Below are positions 41,684 to 50,055 of a stretch of 57,864 bases of DNA, one piece after another. The translations under genes were made by a program, and so were the position numbers. Location: NCBI GenBank assembly GCA_045643885.1, contig JAZRFY010000005.1, positions 1 to 57,864 on the forward strand, read 5' to 3'. Within the stretch, counting starts at the first letter, position 1, and the number at the start of each line of letters is the position of its first letter. The notes beneath the pieces were generated by a model. That model made no database searches. It was not told where the DNA came from and was given only the letters and a program-made list of their open reading frames with translations. Source of the DNA: RGIG4608 sp045643885. Its GTDB lineage: Bacteria; Bacillota; Clostridia; Oscillospirales; CAG-272.

Positions 41684-44600
41684 ATGAGAAAATCATCAAA
41701 AATCATAGCTCTCGTGCTTGCTGTGGTAATGGTATTCATGTTGATTCCCGTTACAACTGTAAGCGCAGCAAACATTCCTGCTGGAACGGTTCTTTATTTG
41801 GTGCCCAGCGCTAACTGGAATCAGAGTAATGCTCGTTTTGCAGCATATTTCTTTGGTTCAGGAGAAGCTTGGGTATCTATGACAAAGGTTGCAGGTCAAT
41901 CCAACCTTTATCAGGTAACAGTTCCTTCCGGTTCATGGACAAACGTTATTTTCTGCCGTATGAATCCTTCTGCGTCAGCAAATAACTGGAACAACAAGTG
42001 GAATCAGACATCTGACCTTACTTACAACGGTACATCTAACTGCTACACAGTTAAAGAAGGTACTTGGGATAAGGGCGGCGGAACATGGTCTACATACGGT
42101 AGCGCTTGCTCACATGCAAACGTAGGTGAAGCTGCTACATGTACAAAAGATCAGGTTTGTCTTGATTGTGGCGACCCCGTAGCTTCTGCTCTCGGTCACA
42201 CATACAACTCCGCTAATCTTTGCACAAGATGTAACACACAGGCAACATTTACAGTTGCAGGTTCTGGTGCACACCTTGGCACAGAATGGGATACAGGCAA
42301 CACAGCAAACGATATGACATATGCTGACGGTGTATACACAAAGGTTTATACAAATGTTGCAGCTGGTTCTTATCTTCTTAAGGTAGCTCGTGACCACGAC
42401 TGGGGCACAGCATATCCTTCTTCTGATAAGGCTTACACAGTAGCTACATCCGGTAGCACAGTAACAGTTACTCTTAAGGGTACAGCAGTTACTGTAACTG
42501 TTGAGGCTCCTCACGTTTGCGCGTTCTCCGATCCTACATGTACAGAGCCCGGCAAGTGCTCTTGCGGTCTTACACAGGGTGAGGCTCTTGGACATAACTA
42601 TGTAGAGGGTGTTTGCTCAAGATGTGAAGCAGCAGATCCCGATTATGTACCTCTCATTTCCGGTACAGGTACTGAAGAAGATCCCTTCGTTATCGGTTCT
42701 CTTGAAGCACTTATCGCATTCAGAGACAGTGTTAACGCAGGTGAAACAAAGTACAACGCTGAAGGCGTTTACGTAACTCTTGGTGCAGATATCGATATGG
42801 CCGGTGTTGACTGGAGCGTAAATATCGGTGATGACTGCAACGCAACATTCGATGGTATTTTCGACGGTAAGGGTCATAAGATCAGCAACCTCACAGCAAA
42901 AGAAACAGCTCAGAAAGCTGACGTTTACGTTTGCGGAGGTTTGTTTGGTGCTATCTATGGCAATGCCGTAATTAAGAATCTTACAATCGAAAACGTTTCT
43001 ATCGATGCAGGCGAATTCACAGGCAATAACGTTGCTGCAGTAGTTGGCTTCGTTTATGCAGGTAAGGGCTCTATCGAAAACGTAACAGTTTGTGGTAAGA
43101 TCGAAATCAATGCTCCCGGCATCTACGGTGTTGGTGCAATCGTTGGCTATTCTTACCAGAGCAACATTACTATTAAGGATTGCAAGGTTGTAGGTGCTGA
43201 AGGCTCTTACATCAATGCATCTTCCGGTGCAGGCGCAGTTGCAGGTTATGCAAACGGCGTTCATGTAGCTGATGCTACAGTTTCCGGTCTTGAAATCACA
43301 GCTAGCGGTCTTATCGGTGGTATTTTTGGTATCACATCCGGTACTTGTGACGTTAAGGGCGCAACAGTTTCTGACGTAACTCTTACAGCTACTAAGGACG
43401 TTTGGGTTAACTCCACAGGCGTTGCTGTAGGTACAATTTCTACAAACGGTGTTGAAGTTTCCGGTGTTACATTTGAAAACGTAACAGGTGCTGACACTGT
43501 AGTAGGTAGTGCATATGCTGAAAAGCCCACAACAGTAGTTCCTGCTGTTCAGGCTAAGATCGGTGACAAGTACTACACAACACTTGAAGCAGCTTTCGCA
43601 GCAGCTAAGGGTGAAACAGTATCTCTTGCTTCTGACGTTGAGCTTTCATCTGCTCTCGTAATTGAAGGAACAGCAGTTCTTGACCTTAACGGTTATGAAC
43701 TCTCCTACACAAGCGAGACAATGGGTGAAGCGATGATCACAAATAAGGGCAACCTTACTATCAACGATAGCGTTGGTACAGGTGTGATCAACTACAACTA
43801 CGTTGGTGCTAACGATGCATCCTACGGCAAGGGTAACTACACAATCTCTAACGGTGGTACACTTACAGTAAACGGCGGTAAGATTACTATTGCAAATCTT
43901 AGATCTCATGCTAAGTACCCCATCGACAACAACAATACAACAGGTGATGCGATCCTCGTTATCAACGGCGGTCACCTTTACAACTACAACACATCCGCTA
44001 TCCGTATGTTCTGTAACAGCACAACATATAAGAATAGCGTAACAATCAACGGCGGTCTTATCGAAGGTTACTGTGCAGTTTGGGTACAGAATCCTGGTAA
44101 GAACACAGTTAACTGTGATTTGACAATCACAGGTGGTGAACTCAGAACAACTGCTGCTGCTTACGTAAACGGCACAGCTGAGCTTAAGGACGTTTCCTCT
44201 GCTATCTACTGCACAATCGCAGGTGAAGGCGGCGCATGGAGCGAATCCTCCTTCATCACAATCTCCGGTGGTACATTCAACGAAAACGTATACCTTTCTG
44301 CAAATGCTCCCGTTGTTACAATTAATGCAGGTGCAACATTCAACGGCTACGTTGAACACGACCATACATACGAAGAAGGCAAGTGCGTTTGTGGAGCAGA
44401 AGATCCTAACTACGAGCCTCCTCACGTACACAAGGACACAGGTCTTGACGCTAAGTGTGATGAATGTGGCGAATGGTTCCTTCCCACATCTCCCTTCAAG
44501 CTTGAAATGTATCAGGCATCCAAGAAGCAGACATACTACTTCACAGGTGCAATGAGTGGTTATTACTTCGCTACATCTACTGACATCACAAAGGCAGTTG

Positions 44601-46699
44601 ATCTTTATGCTGAAGCAGTAGAGGGTGGATATAACGTATACTTCATGAACGGTTCTACAAAGAACTACCTCTACATCGAGCTTTCAGGTACACATATCAA
44701 TGCTAAATTCGGTTCAACTAAGGCAGTTTGGTACGTTGATGAAACTTACGGTTGTCTTACAACTGAAATAAGCGGTACTAAGTACTTCCTTGGTACATAC
44801 AGCAGCTACGTAACATTCGGTGGTACAGCATACTCTCGTTTGACAGCTTCTACAGCTGACGTATCTCAGTACGTTGGTAGAGCAGTATCTCGTGCAGATC
44901 ACGTATGTGCTGACTTTACATCTAAGGTAACTAACCCCACATGTACAGCACAGGGTTACACAACAAAGACATGTACAGCTTGTGGCGTAGCAACTAAGGT
45001 TGATTACGTTGACGCTCTTGGTCACAATCTCGAAGACGTTCAGGGATTGGAGCCTACATGTACAGCTACAGGTTACACAGCATACAAGGATTGCTCAAGA
45101 TGTACATACGTTGAGGGCAAGGAAACTCTTGCTAAGGTAGCTCATACATACGAAAATTGCGCATGTACAGTTTGTGGTGCAGTTCTTCCTACACTTGATG
45201 TAACAGACAGCTTCCAGTTCACAACTCAGGAAGCATTTGATGCAGCAGTTGCTGGCGGTAAGCTTGCTTTCACAGACACATTCAGAGATAATGGCGGTTC
45301 ATTCCAGTTCAATACAAATTCTACAATTCAGTTCGTAGCTCCTGCTAAATCTGTTGTTACAGTAACAGGTCACAGCGCTCAGTACGGTGTATTCAACATC
45401 TACTTGAACGGTGAAAAGGCTGACATCACAGCTTCTAACGGTGTTTACACATTCGCAGTAGCTGAAGAAACAAAGGTAGTAATTGCTACAGGTGATAACG
45501 GTGCTTCTTACTCTTACATTAAGGGTATCTCTCTTGAAGCATTCATCGACAGAACAATCGCTTCTGACGTTGAAATCACATTCGGTTCCGAAGGTAACTA
45601 TAAGGAATCTATCGTTGACTTCTCCGGCATTCAGATCGGTGACAACGGTGGTAACAACTCTCAGGTTAAGAACGGCTCCTTCAACCTTGAACTCAAGGCA
45701 GGCGCAGTTGTAACAATCCACGGCTATCCCGGATACACATCCTACAAGCTTAACGATGGCGAAGCTATCGAAAGCGAATACTACACATACATCGCTCTTA
45801 CAGATACAGTTCTTACAGTAACTCCTGTAAGCGGCAACAACTACTTCTACTCCATCGAAGTTAAGTTCCACGAGGGTATCACTCTTGTAGAAGCTAAGGA
45901 TCCTACATGTACAGAAGCAGGTCACGCAGCACACTACGTTTGTGATTGCCATGACGAGCCTCTTACAGATAAGGGTACAATCGATGCTCTTGGACATGAT
46001 TACGATGCATCAGTAACAGAGCCTACATGTACAGAAGCTGGTTACACAACATACACATGTGGTGTTTGTGATCACTCTTACACAGGTGACGAAGTAGAAG
46101 CTCTTGGTCATACATTCGTATACGGCAAGTGCACAGTTTGTGGCGCAGCAGATCCCGACTACGTTCCTTACGTTAACACTCTCGTTGTTGGCGATACAAA
46201 TAAGATCGTTGTTGACGGTGATACATTCAACGCATACAACCTTCCTATTGAATGGGTAGCATTCGTAGCAGACGAAAAGGCTGAATACACATTCGTTGGT
46301 GACAACGGTGCTCTTGTATACATCTTTGACGCTGAATACAATAGCGTTTGCGGTTACACAGGTACAGCAGTACTTGAAGCTGGCACATACCTCATCTGCA
46401 TTGGTAACGGTGCTGTTGGTGAAATGAATGTTGCAGTTACAAAGACAGCTATTGAAGTTCCTCACGAGCACGAATTCGTAGAAGGTAAGTGTGAATGTGG
46501 AGAAATCGATCCCGATTACGTTGAGCCTCACGAACATGAATTCGTAGAAGGCAAGTGCGAATGTGGTGAAATCGATCCTGACTACGTTGAGCCTCAGCCT
46601 CCCGTTGACGGTGGTGAAGGACCCGTAGACTTCTTCCAGATGATCATCAACTTCTTCATGCAGCTTATCGAATTCTTCAAGAATCTCTTTAAGTTCTAA
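41684..46699 (+). CDS. large modular secreted protein with carbohydrate-binding-like, Cys/His-repeat and beta-helix modules
   Basis: The 1671-residue precursor has a signal peptide (about 1-28). Modules follow: a starch-binding-like beta-sandwich (31-130, NNWNNKWNQT); Cys/His repeats with CLDCG and LGH (140-185); a second beta-sandwich (187-282) like those of amylopullulanases; more Cys/His repeats; a GLUG-like beta-helix (330-610, ISNLTA, IENVTVCGK); a second beta-helix (620-890); further domains (940-1065, 1171-1400) alternating with PTCT...LGH repeats (1086-1160, 1403-1495); a PPC-like domain (1497-1590); and two HEHEFVEGKCECG units. It ends in an amphipathic tail (1648-1671, VDFFQMIINFF start). 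No catalytic domain is recognised. It is probably a surface glycan-binding or matrix protein. ATG at 41684 follows AAAGGG. Confidence 0.78.
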   Translation: MRKSSKIIALVLAVVMVFMLIPVTTVSAANIPAGTVLYLVPSANWNQSNARFAAYFFGSGEAWVSMTKVAGQSNLYQVTVPSGSWTNVIFCRMNPSASANNWNNKWNQTSDLTYNGTSNCYTVKEGTWDKGGGTWSTYGSACSHANVGEAATCTKDQVCLDCGDPVASALGHTYNSANLCTRCNTQATFTVAGSGAHLGTEWDTGNTANDMTYADGVYTKVYTNVAAGSYLLKVARDHDWGTAYPSSDKAYTVATSGSTVTVTLKGTAVTVTVEAPHVCAFSDPTCTEPGKCSCGLTQGEALGHNYVEGVCSRCEAADPDYVPLISGTGTEEDPFVIGSLEALIAFRDSVNAGETKYNAEGVYVTLGADIDMAGVDWSVNIGDDCNATFDGIFDGKGHKISNLTAKETAQKADVYVCGGLFGAIYGNAVIKNLTIENVSIDAGEFTGNNVAAVVGFVYAGKGSIENVTVCGKIEINAPGIYGVGAIVGYSYQSNITIKDCKVVGAEGSYINASSGAGAVAGYANGVHVADATVSGLEITASGLIGGIFGITSGTCDVKGATVSDVTLTATKDVWVNSTGVAVGTISTNGVEVSGVTFENVTGADTVVGSAYAEKPTTVVPAVQAKIGDKYYTTLEAAFAAAKGETVSLASDVELSSALVIEGTAVLDLNGYELSYTSETMGEAMITNKGNLTINDSVGTGVINYNYVGANDASYGKGNYTISNGGTLTVNGGKITIANLRSHAKYPIDNNNTTGDAILVINGGHLYNYNTSAIRMFCNSTTYKNSVTINGGLIEGYCAVWVQNPGKNTVNCDLTITGGELRTTAAAYVNGTAELKDVSSAIYCTIAGEGGAWSESSFITISGGTFNENVYLSANAPVVTINAGATFNGYVEHDHTYEEGKCVCGAEDPNYEPPHVHKDTGLDAKCDECGEWFLPTSPFKLEMYQASKKQTYYFTGAMSGYYFATSTDITKAVDLYAEAVEGGYNVYFMNGSTKNYLYIELSGTHINAKFGSTKAVWYVDETYGCLTTEISGTKYFLGTYSSYVTFGGTAYSRLTASTADVSQYVGRAVSRADHVCADFTSKVTNPTCTAQGYTTKTCTACGVATKVDYVDALGHNLEDVQGLEPTCTATGYTAYKDCSRCTYVEGKETLAKVAHTYENCACTVCGAVLPTLDVTDSFQFTTQEAFDAAVAGGKLAFTDTFRDNGGSFQFNTNSTIQFVAPAKSVVTVTGHSAQYGVFNIYLNGEKADITASNGVYTFAVAEETKVVIATGDNGASYSYIKGISLEAFIDRTIASDVEITFGSEGNYKESIVDFSGIQIGDNGGNNSQVKNGSFNLELKAGAVVTIHGYPGYTSYKLNDGEAIESEYYTYIALTDTVLTVTPVSGNNYFYSIEVKFHEGITLVEAKDPTCTEAGHAAHYVCDCHDEPLTDKGTIDALGHDYDASVTEPTCTEAGYTTYTCGVCDHSYTGDEVEALGHTFVYGKCTVCGAADPDYVPYVNTLVVGDTNKIVVDGDTFNAYNLPIEWVAFVADEKAEYTFVGDNGALVYIFDAEYNSVCGYTGTAVLEAGTYLICIGNGAVGEMNVAVTKTAIEVPHEHEFVEGKCECGEIDPDYVEPHEHEFVEGKCECGEIDPDYVEPQPPVDGGEGPVDFFQMIINFFMQLIEFFKNLFKF

Positions 46700-46734
46700 T
46701 TGGTTTTAAACAAATAAAATCAAATAAATAACTT

Positions 46735-46766
46735 GAGCAGGTGCTTTTGCACCTGCTCTTTTTTTT
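46735..46766 (+). terminator. terminator of the large secreted protein gene
   Basis: GAGCAGGTGC/GCACCTGCTC (46735-46744 with 46749-46758), TTTT loop, long T run. Closely resembles the paralog's terminator. Confidence 0.92.
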
Positions 46767-46911
46767 ACAAAAAAAATACAATTAAAAGCTTGATTTTATC
46801 TTATTTTTTAACGAAACTGAATTTGATTCATTTTTTATTGTCCTTTTGATTAAAAGGGAATATTGGTTTTTGTATAAAGTTTACAAAAATTCATTTTTTA
46901 AACTAAACATA

Positions 46912-46940
46912 TTGTAAAATTTATAATAATATGATATAAT
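46912..46940 (+). promoter_or_regulatory. promoter of the second secreted paralog
   Basis: TTGTAA (46912-46917), 17-bp spacer, TATAAT (46935-46940). Confidence 0.62.
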
Positions 46941-46979
46941 TTCTAATACCAAAAATAAAAATAAGAAAGGACTTATTTT

Positions 46980-49226
46980 ATGAAAAATTTCAAAAAACTT
47001 TTAGCTCTCGTGCTTGTTTTGGTGATGGCTCTTGCAGTAATGCCCGTTATGACAGCAAGTGCAGCAGCTCCCGAAACACTCTACTTGACTCCCAATGCAA
47101 ACTGGAAGTCTGATGGTGCACGTTTCGCAGCTTATTTCTTCGGAAATGGCGAGACATGGGTTTCTATGACAGACTCCGATGGTGATGGCGTTTATGAAGT
47201 AGCAGTTCCTGCTGGCTATCCTAACGTTATTTTCTGCCGTATGAATCCTAATGCGTCAGCTAACAACTGGAACAATAAATGGAACCAGACAGCAGACCTT
47301 ACAGTTCCTACGGATGGTCCTAACCATTATACTATTAAAGAAGGAAGCTGGGATGCTGGTTCATGGAGCACATTTGGCTCTACATGTATGCACACTAACC
47401 TTGGTGAAGCAGCAACATGTACAACAGCTCAGAAGTGTTTGGATTGTGGCGATCCCGTGGTTGCTGAACTTGGTCACACATACAATACAGCTCATCTTTG
47501 CACAAGATGTAACGAACAGGCAACATTCACAGTTGCAGGTTCAGGTGCACATATGAACGGTGAATGGGCTCCCGCTAACACCGCAAACGACATGACATAT
47601 GCTGACGGCGTATATACAAAGGTATATACAAACGTTGCAGCTGGTTCATATAAACTTAAGGTTGCTCGTGACCACGACTGGGGCACAGCATATCCTTCTG
47701 CTGATAAGGCTTACACAGTAGCTACATCCGGTAGCACAGTAACAGTTACTCTTAAGGGTGAAACAGTTACTATTGACGTTGCAGCTCCTCACGTACACGA
47801 CTTCGTAGAAGGTAAGTGTGAATGTGGTGAAATCGATCCTGACTACGTAGCTACTCACGTTAACGCACTCGTTGTTGGCGATACAAATAAGATCGTTGTT
47901 TCCGGTAAAACACTTAACGATTTCGGTCTTCCTATTGAATGGGTTGGATTCGTAGCTGAAGAAGATGGCTTCTATTCATTCGTAGGCGACAATGGTGCTC
48001 TTGCATTCATTTTCACAGCTGAAGGCGCTCTTGTAAATGCTACAGGTGCTGCTAACCTTGAAGCAGGTTCATACCTCATCTGCCTTGGTAACGGTGCTGC
48101 TGGCGAATTTAACGTAGCAGTAACAAAGGCAGCTTGGGTTAACGCTCTTGCAGCTGACACAACAAGCAAGATCTACGTTGACGGTTCTATCCTTAACGAC
48201 TATAGCTTGCCCATCGCTTGGGTTGCATTTACAGTAACTGAAAAGGCAAATTATTCATTTGCTTGCGCAGAAGAAGGCGCAATGGCATTGATTTTCGACT
48301 CTGCTAACAACTACATTGGCGTAGCTGGTGAACTTGAAGCAGGCGATTATCTCATTTGTGTAGGTGGCGGCGTTGTTGGTTACTTTAACGTAACAGTTAC
48401 AAAGACAGCTATCTCTGAAGGTGGCGATAATCCCGTTGAAACTCCTACTCACGACGGTGAACAGGAATTCGTTCTTGGTGAAAACACAGTAATCATCGAT
48501 GGTTGCACAGTTAACGGTGCTGGTACAGCTGTTGAAATGGTTAAGTTCGTAGTAACAGAAAAGGGCGTTTACAAGTTTACAAGTGATTCTTTGAAGACAT
48601 ATATTTCAACATCCACAAATCCCTCTGATGTATCTTCTTACGTTTGCGGATTTACAGGTGTTGCTGAACTTGAACCCGGCACATACTATATTTGCTGTGG
48701 CAACAATGGTGTTAAGGGTGAATTCACAGTAACAGCTACTAAGGAAGATGGCGAAGTTGAACTTCCTCATATTAATACAATGGTAGTTGGTGACAACCAC
48801 TATGTAATTTCTGATACTCTTTTTGCTACAGGTTTCGAATTCATTACAATCGAAATTACAGAACCCGGTGTATATACAATCACTGGTGGCGCTCCTATGA
48901 AGGTTTACATGTTCACAGTTCTTGCTGCTGATGTAGTAGCTGATAGTCCCTTCGGTTGGAACGTTGACGGTATGGAAGCTTCCGGATTTGCTCCTTCATT
49001 CGAAGTAACTCTTGCAGAAGCAGGCACATATATGATGGGCTTTAACTACGAGTACGTAACTGAAGAAAGAGAATTTGATATTAACATTTCTTTCAAGGAA
49101 GCTCTTCCTGAAGATGAACCCACAGATGTTGAACCCGCTCCTCAGCCCGAAATGAACTTCTTCCAGAAGATCATCGCTCTCCTTATGCAGTTGATCGACA
49201 TGATCAAGAAGCTTCTTGGTATGTAA
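46980..49226 (+). CDS. modular secreted protein, tandem paralog of the preceding gene
   Basis: The 748-residue precursor repeats the start of its neighbour: signal peptide (1-28), starch-binding-like beta-sandwich (about 33-125), Cys/His repeat (130-178, CLDCG and LGH), second beta-sandwich (180-270) and one HDFVEGKCECG unit. It then has four tandem beta domains of about 95-105 residues (from about 295, 386, 492 and 597) with VGDTNKIVV-like starts and LEAGSYLICLGNG-like ends, resembling bacterial pre-peptidase C-terminal (PPC) domains. The acidic Pro-rich linker leads to a C-terminal amphipathic helix (about 724-748, MNFFQKIIALL start) matching that of the neighbour. No enzyme domain is seen. 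ATG at 46980 follows AAAGGA by 8 nt. Own promoter and terminator. Confidence 0.78.
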   Translation: MKNFKKLLALVLVLVMALAVMPVMTASAAAPETLYLTPNANWKSDGARFAAYFFGNGETWVSMTDSDGDGVYEVAVPAGYPNVIFCRMNPNASANNWNNKWNQTADLTVPTDGPNHYTIKEGSWDAGSWSTFGSTCMHTNLGEAATCTTAQKCLDCGDPVVAELGHTYNTAHLCTRCNEQATFTVAGSGAHMNGEWAPANTANDMTYADGVYTKVYTNVAAGSYKLKVARDHDWGTAYPSADKAYTVATSGSTVTVTLKGETVTIDVAAPHVHDFVEGKCECGEIDPDYVATHVNALVVGDTNKIVVSGKTLNDFGLPIEWVGFVAEEDGFYSFVGDNGALAFIFTAEGALVNATGAANLEAGSYLICLGNGAAGEFNVAVTKAAWVNALAADTTSKIYVDGSILNDYSLPIAWVAFTVTEKANYSFACAEEGAMALIFDSANNYIGVAGELEAGDYLICVGGGVVGYFNVTVTKTAISEGGDNPVETPTHDGEQEFVLGENTVIIDGCTVNGAGTAVEMVKFVVTEKGVYKFTSDSLKTYISTSTNPSDVSSYVCGFTGVAELEPGTYYICCGNNGVKGEFTVTATKEDGEVELPHINTMVVGDNHYVISDTLFATGFEFITIEITEPGVYTITGGAPMKVYMFTVLAADVVADSPFGWNVDGMEASGFAPSFEVTLAEAGTYMMGFNYEYVTEEREFDINISFKEALPEDEPTDVEPAPQPEMNFFQKIIALLMQLIDMIKKLLGM

Positions 49227-49262
49227 TTTTAATTGAGTTAAAAGATTACTAAATAAAAATTT

Positions 49263-49293
49263 GAGCAGACGCACAAGCGTCTGCTCTTTTTTT
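49263..49293 (+). terminator. terminator of the second secreted paralog
   Basis: GAGCAGACGC/GCGTCTGCTC (49263-49272 with 49277-49286), ACAA loop, T run. Confidence 0.92.
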
Positions 49294-49299
49294 AATTTC

Positions 49300-49398
49300 C
49301 CAAAGAAAATTTTGAGCCTCGTCGCGAGTTCTCGCCCACCACTACGAAAAAAGAGGGAGAAAAATCTCCCTCTTTTCCTGGTCGAAGTGGCGGGACTC
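49300..49398. repeat. 99-bp direct repeat, copy 1 (includes a tRNA-Pro 3'-end fragment)
   Basis: It matches 49491-49589 at 98 of 99 positions (C at 49335, T at 49526). It contains a terminator-like stem (49349-49360 with 49365-49376) and the 3'-terminal bases of tRNA-Pro (CCA end, acceptor strand, part of the T arm) but not the rest of the tRNA. Confidence 0.9.
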
Positions 49399-49408
49399 AG
49401 GAACATAC

Positions 49409-49462
49409 GCGCCGACAAAGTACGAACAAAGGTCGGCGCTGTAACTTTGCAAGCAAAGTTAC
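49409..49462. repeat. two perfect hairpins between the direct repeats
   Basis: GCGCCGAC/GTCGGCGC (49409-49416 with 49432-49439) is followed directly by GTAACTTTGC/GCAAAGTTAC (49441-49450 with 49453-49462). No gene lies here. Confidence 0.7.
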
Positions 49463-49490
49463 ACTCGGCTCGTTATATTTTTTTGCTTTT

Positions 49491-49589
49491 CCAAAGAAAA
49501 TTTTGAGCCTCGTCGCGAGTTCTCGTCCACCACTACGAAAAAAGAGGGAGAAAAATCTCCCTCTTTTCCTGGTCGAAGTGGCGGGACTC
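49491..49589. repeat. 99-bp direct repeat, copy 2 (overlaps the intact tRNA-Pro)
   Basis: The right 20 bp are the 3' end of the intact tRNA-Pro; the rest is its terminator and the flank beyond it. Repeat-unit spacing is 191 bp. Confidence 0.9.
49540..49567 (-). terminator. terminator of tRNA-Pro
   Basis: AAAAGAGGGAGA/TCTCCCTCTTTT (49540-49551 with 49556-49567), 12 bp, 4-nt loop, immediately after the CCA end on the minus strand. Confidence 0.85.
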
Positions 49590-49645
49590 GAACTCGCGGC
49601 CTCCAGTACCCGAAACTGGCGCGCTACCACCTGCGCTACACCTCG
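49570..49645 (-). tRNA. tRNA-Pro (anticodon CGG)
   Basis: The minus strand folds into a full 76-nt cloverleaf. The acceptor pairs CGAGGTG with CACTTCG (one G-T pair), the D stem is GCGC/GCGC, and the anticodon stem is CCAGT/ACTGG with loop TTCGGGT, giving CGG. The T arm is GCGAG-TTCGAGT-CCCGC with imperfect pairing, and CCA is encoded. C at position 1 and the TAGCGCAG D-arm are typical of proline tRNAs. Confidence 0.93.
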
Positions 49646-49724
49646 TTATTAACTCATTAAATATACCATATATTTATTAAAATGTCAAGTGAAAATAAAA
49701 AAACAAAGATTTTTTTAAAAGCTA

Positions 49725-49753
49725 TTGACAAGAATATACTATTGTGTTACAAT
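49725..49753 (+). promoter_or_regulatory. promoter of the lysine transporter operon
   Basis: TTGACA (49725-49730), 17-bp spacer, TACAAT (49748-49753), about 30 nt before the riboswitch. Confidence 0.78.
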
Positions 49754-49784
49754 ATTTTAGTAAATTAAATATTCGGACTAAAGA

Positions 49785-49933
49785 ATAGTTAGAGGTGCGG
49801 TTTAGAATAGTAGCTTATCGTCGGTGCTCAAACACCTATGATGATTTGCCAAAGGCGATACCGCCGAAGTGATTTGATCTTTGAGGGTTAGATTGCTGGG
49901 CAAACGGGAAATACCTGTTTGACTGTCACATTT
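49785..49933 (+). ncRNA. lysine riboswitch (L-box)
   Basis: The L-box conserved blocks occur in order: AGAGGTGCG (49791), AGTAG, GGTGCTCAAACACC-type P2 helices, AAAGGCGATACCGCCGAAG, GCTGGG, and GACTGTCAC closing P1 (49921-49929). The aptamer binds L-lysine in a five-helix junction. A terminator hairpin at 49987-50019 lies downstream, so lysine binding should stop transcription before the transporter genes. No lysine-biosynthesis gene is in the operon. Confidence 0.92.
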
Positions 49934-49986
49934 TTTTGTGGAGTGCTTGCTTTCGAATTGTTGAACCTTGTTTATGGGATAATCAC

Positions 49987-50019
49987 GGTCGGGGCACTTT
50001 GCTCCGACCTATTTTGTTT
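49987..50019 (+). terminator. riboswitch-controlled terminator
   Basis: GGTCGGGGC/GCTCCGACC (49987-49995 with 50001-50009, one G-T pair), 5-nt loop, then TATTTTGTTT, upstream of the binding-protein gene. Confidence 0.85.
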
Positions 50020-50055
50020 ACAATAGAATAATTGGTTTGAAAGGAAACAAACAAA

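Noticed and set aside
42110..46537. Several long reverse-strand open frames inside the large secreted-protein gene (for example 42110-42595, 43646-44431, 45299-45997)
   Set aside because: They lie opposite a gene with strong codon bias (ACA, GTT, GCA), which leaves few stops in the opposing frame. They are Cys-rich and low-complexity, lack ribosome sites and match no family.
41684..46699. CRISPR-like or tandem-repeat array, because CCTACATGTACA recurs
   Set aside because: Spacing is irregular, the copies are in frame and encode the PTCT protein motif, and there are no unique spacers or cas genes.
49300..49645. Insertion sequence or prophage at tRNA-Pro
   Set aside because: No transposase, integrase or phage gene is present, and the interval between repeats is only 92 bp.
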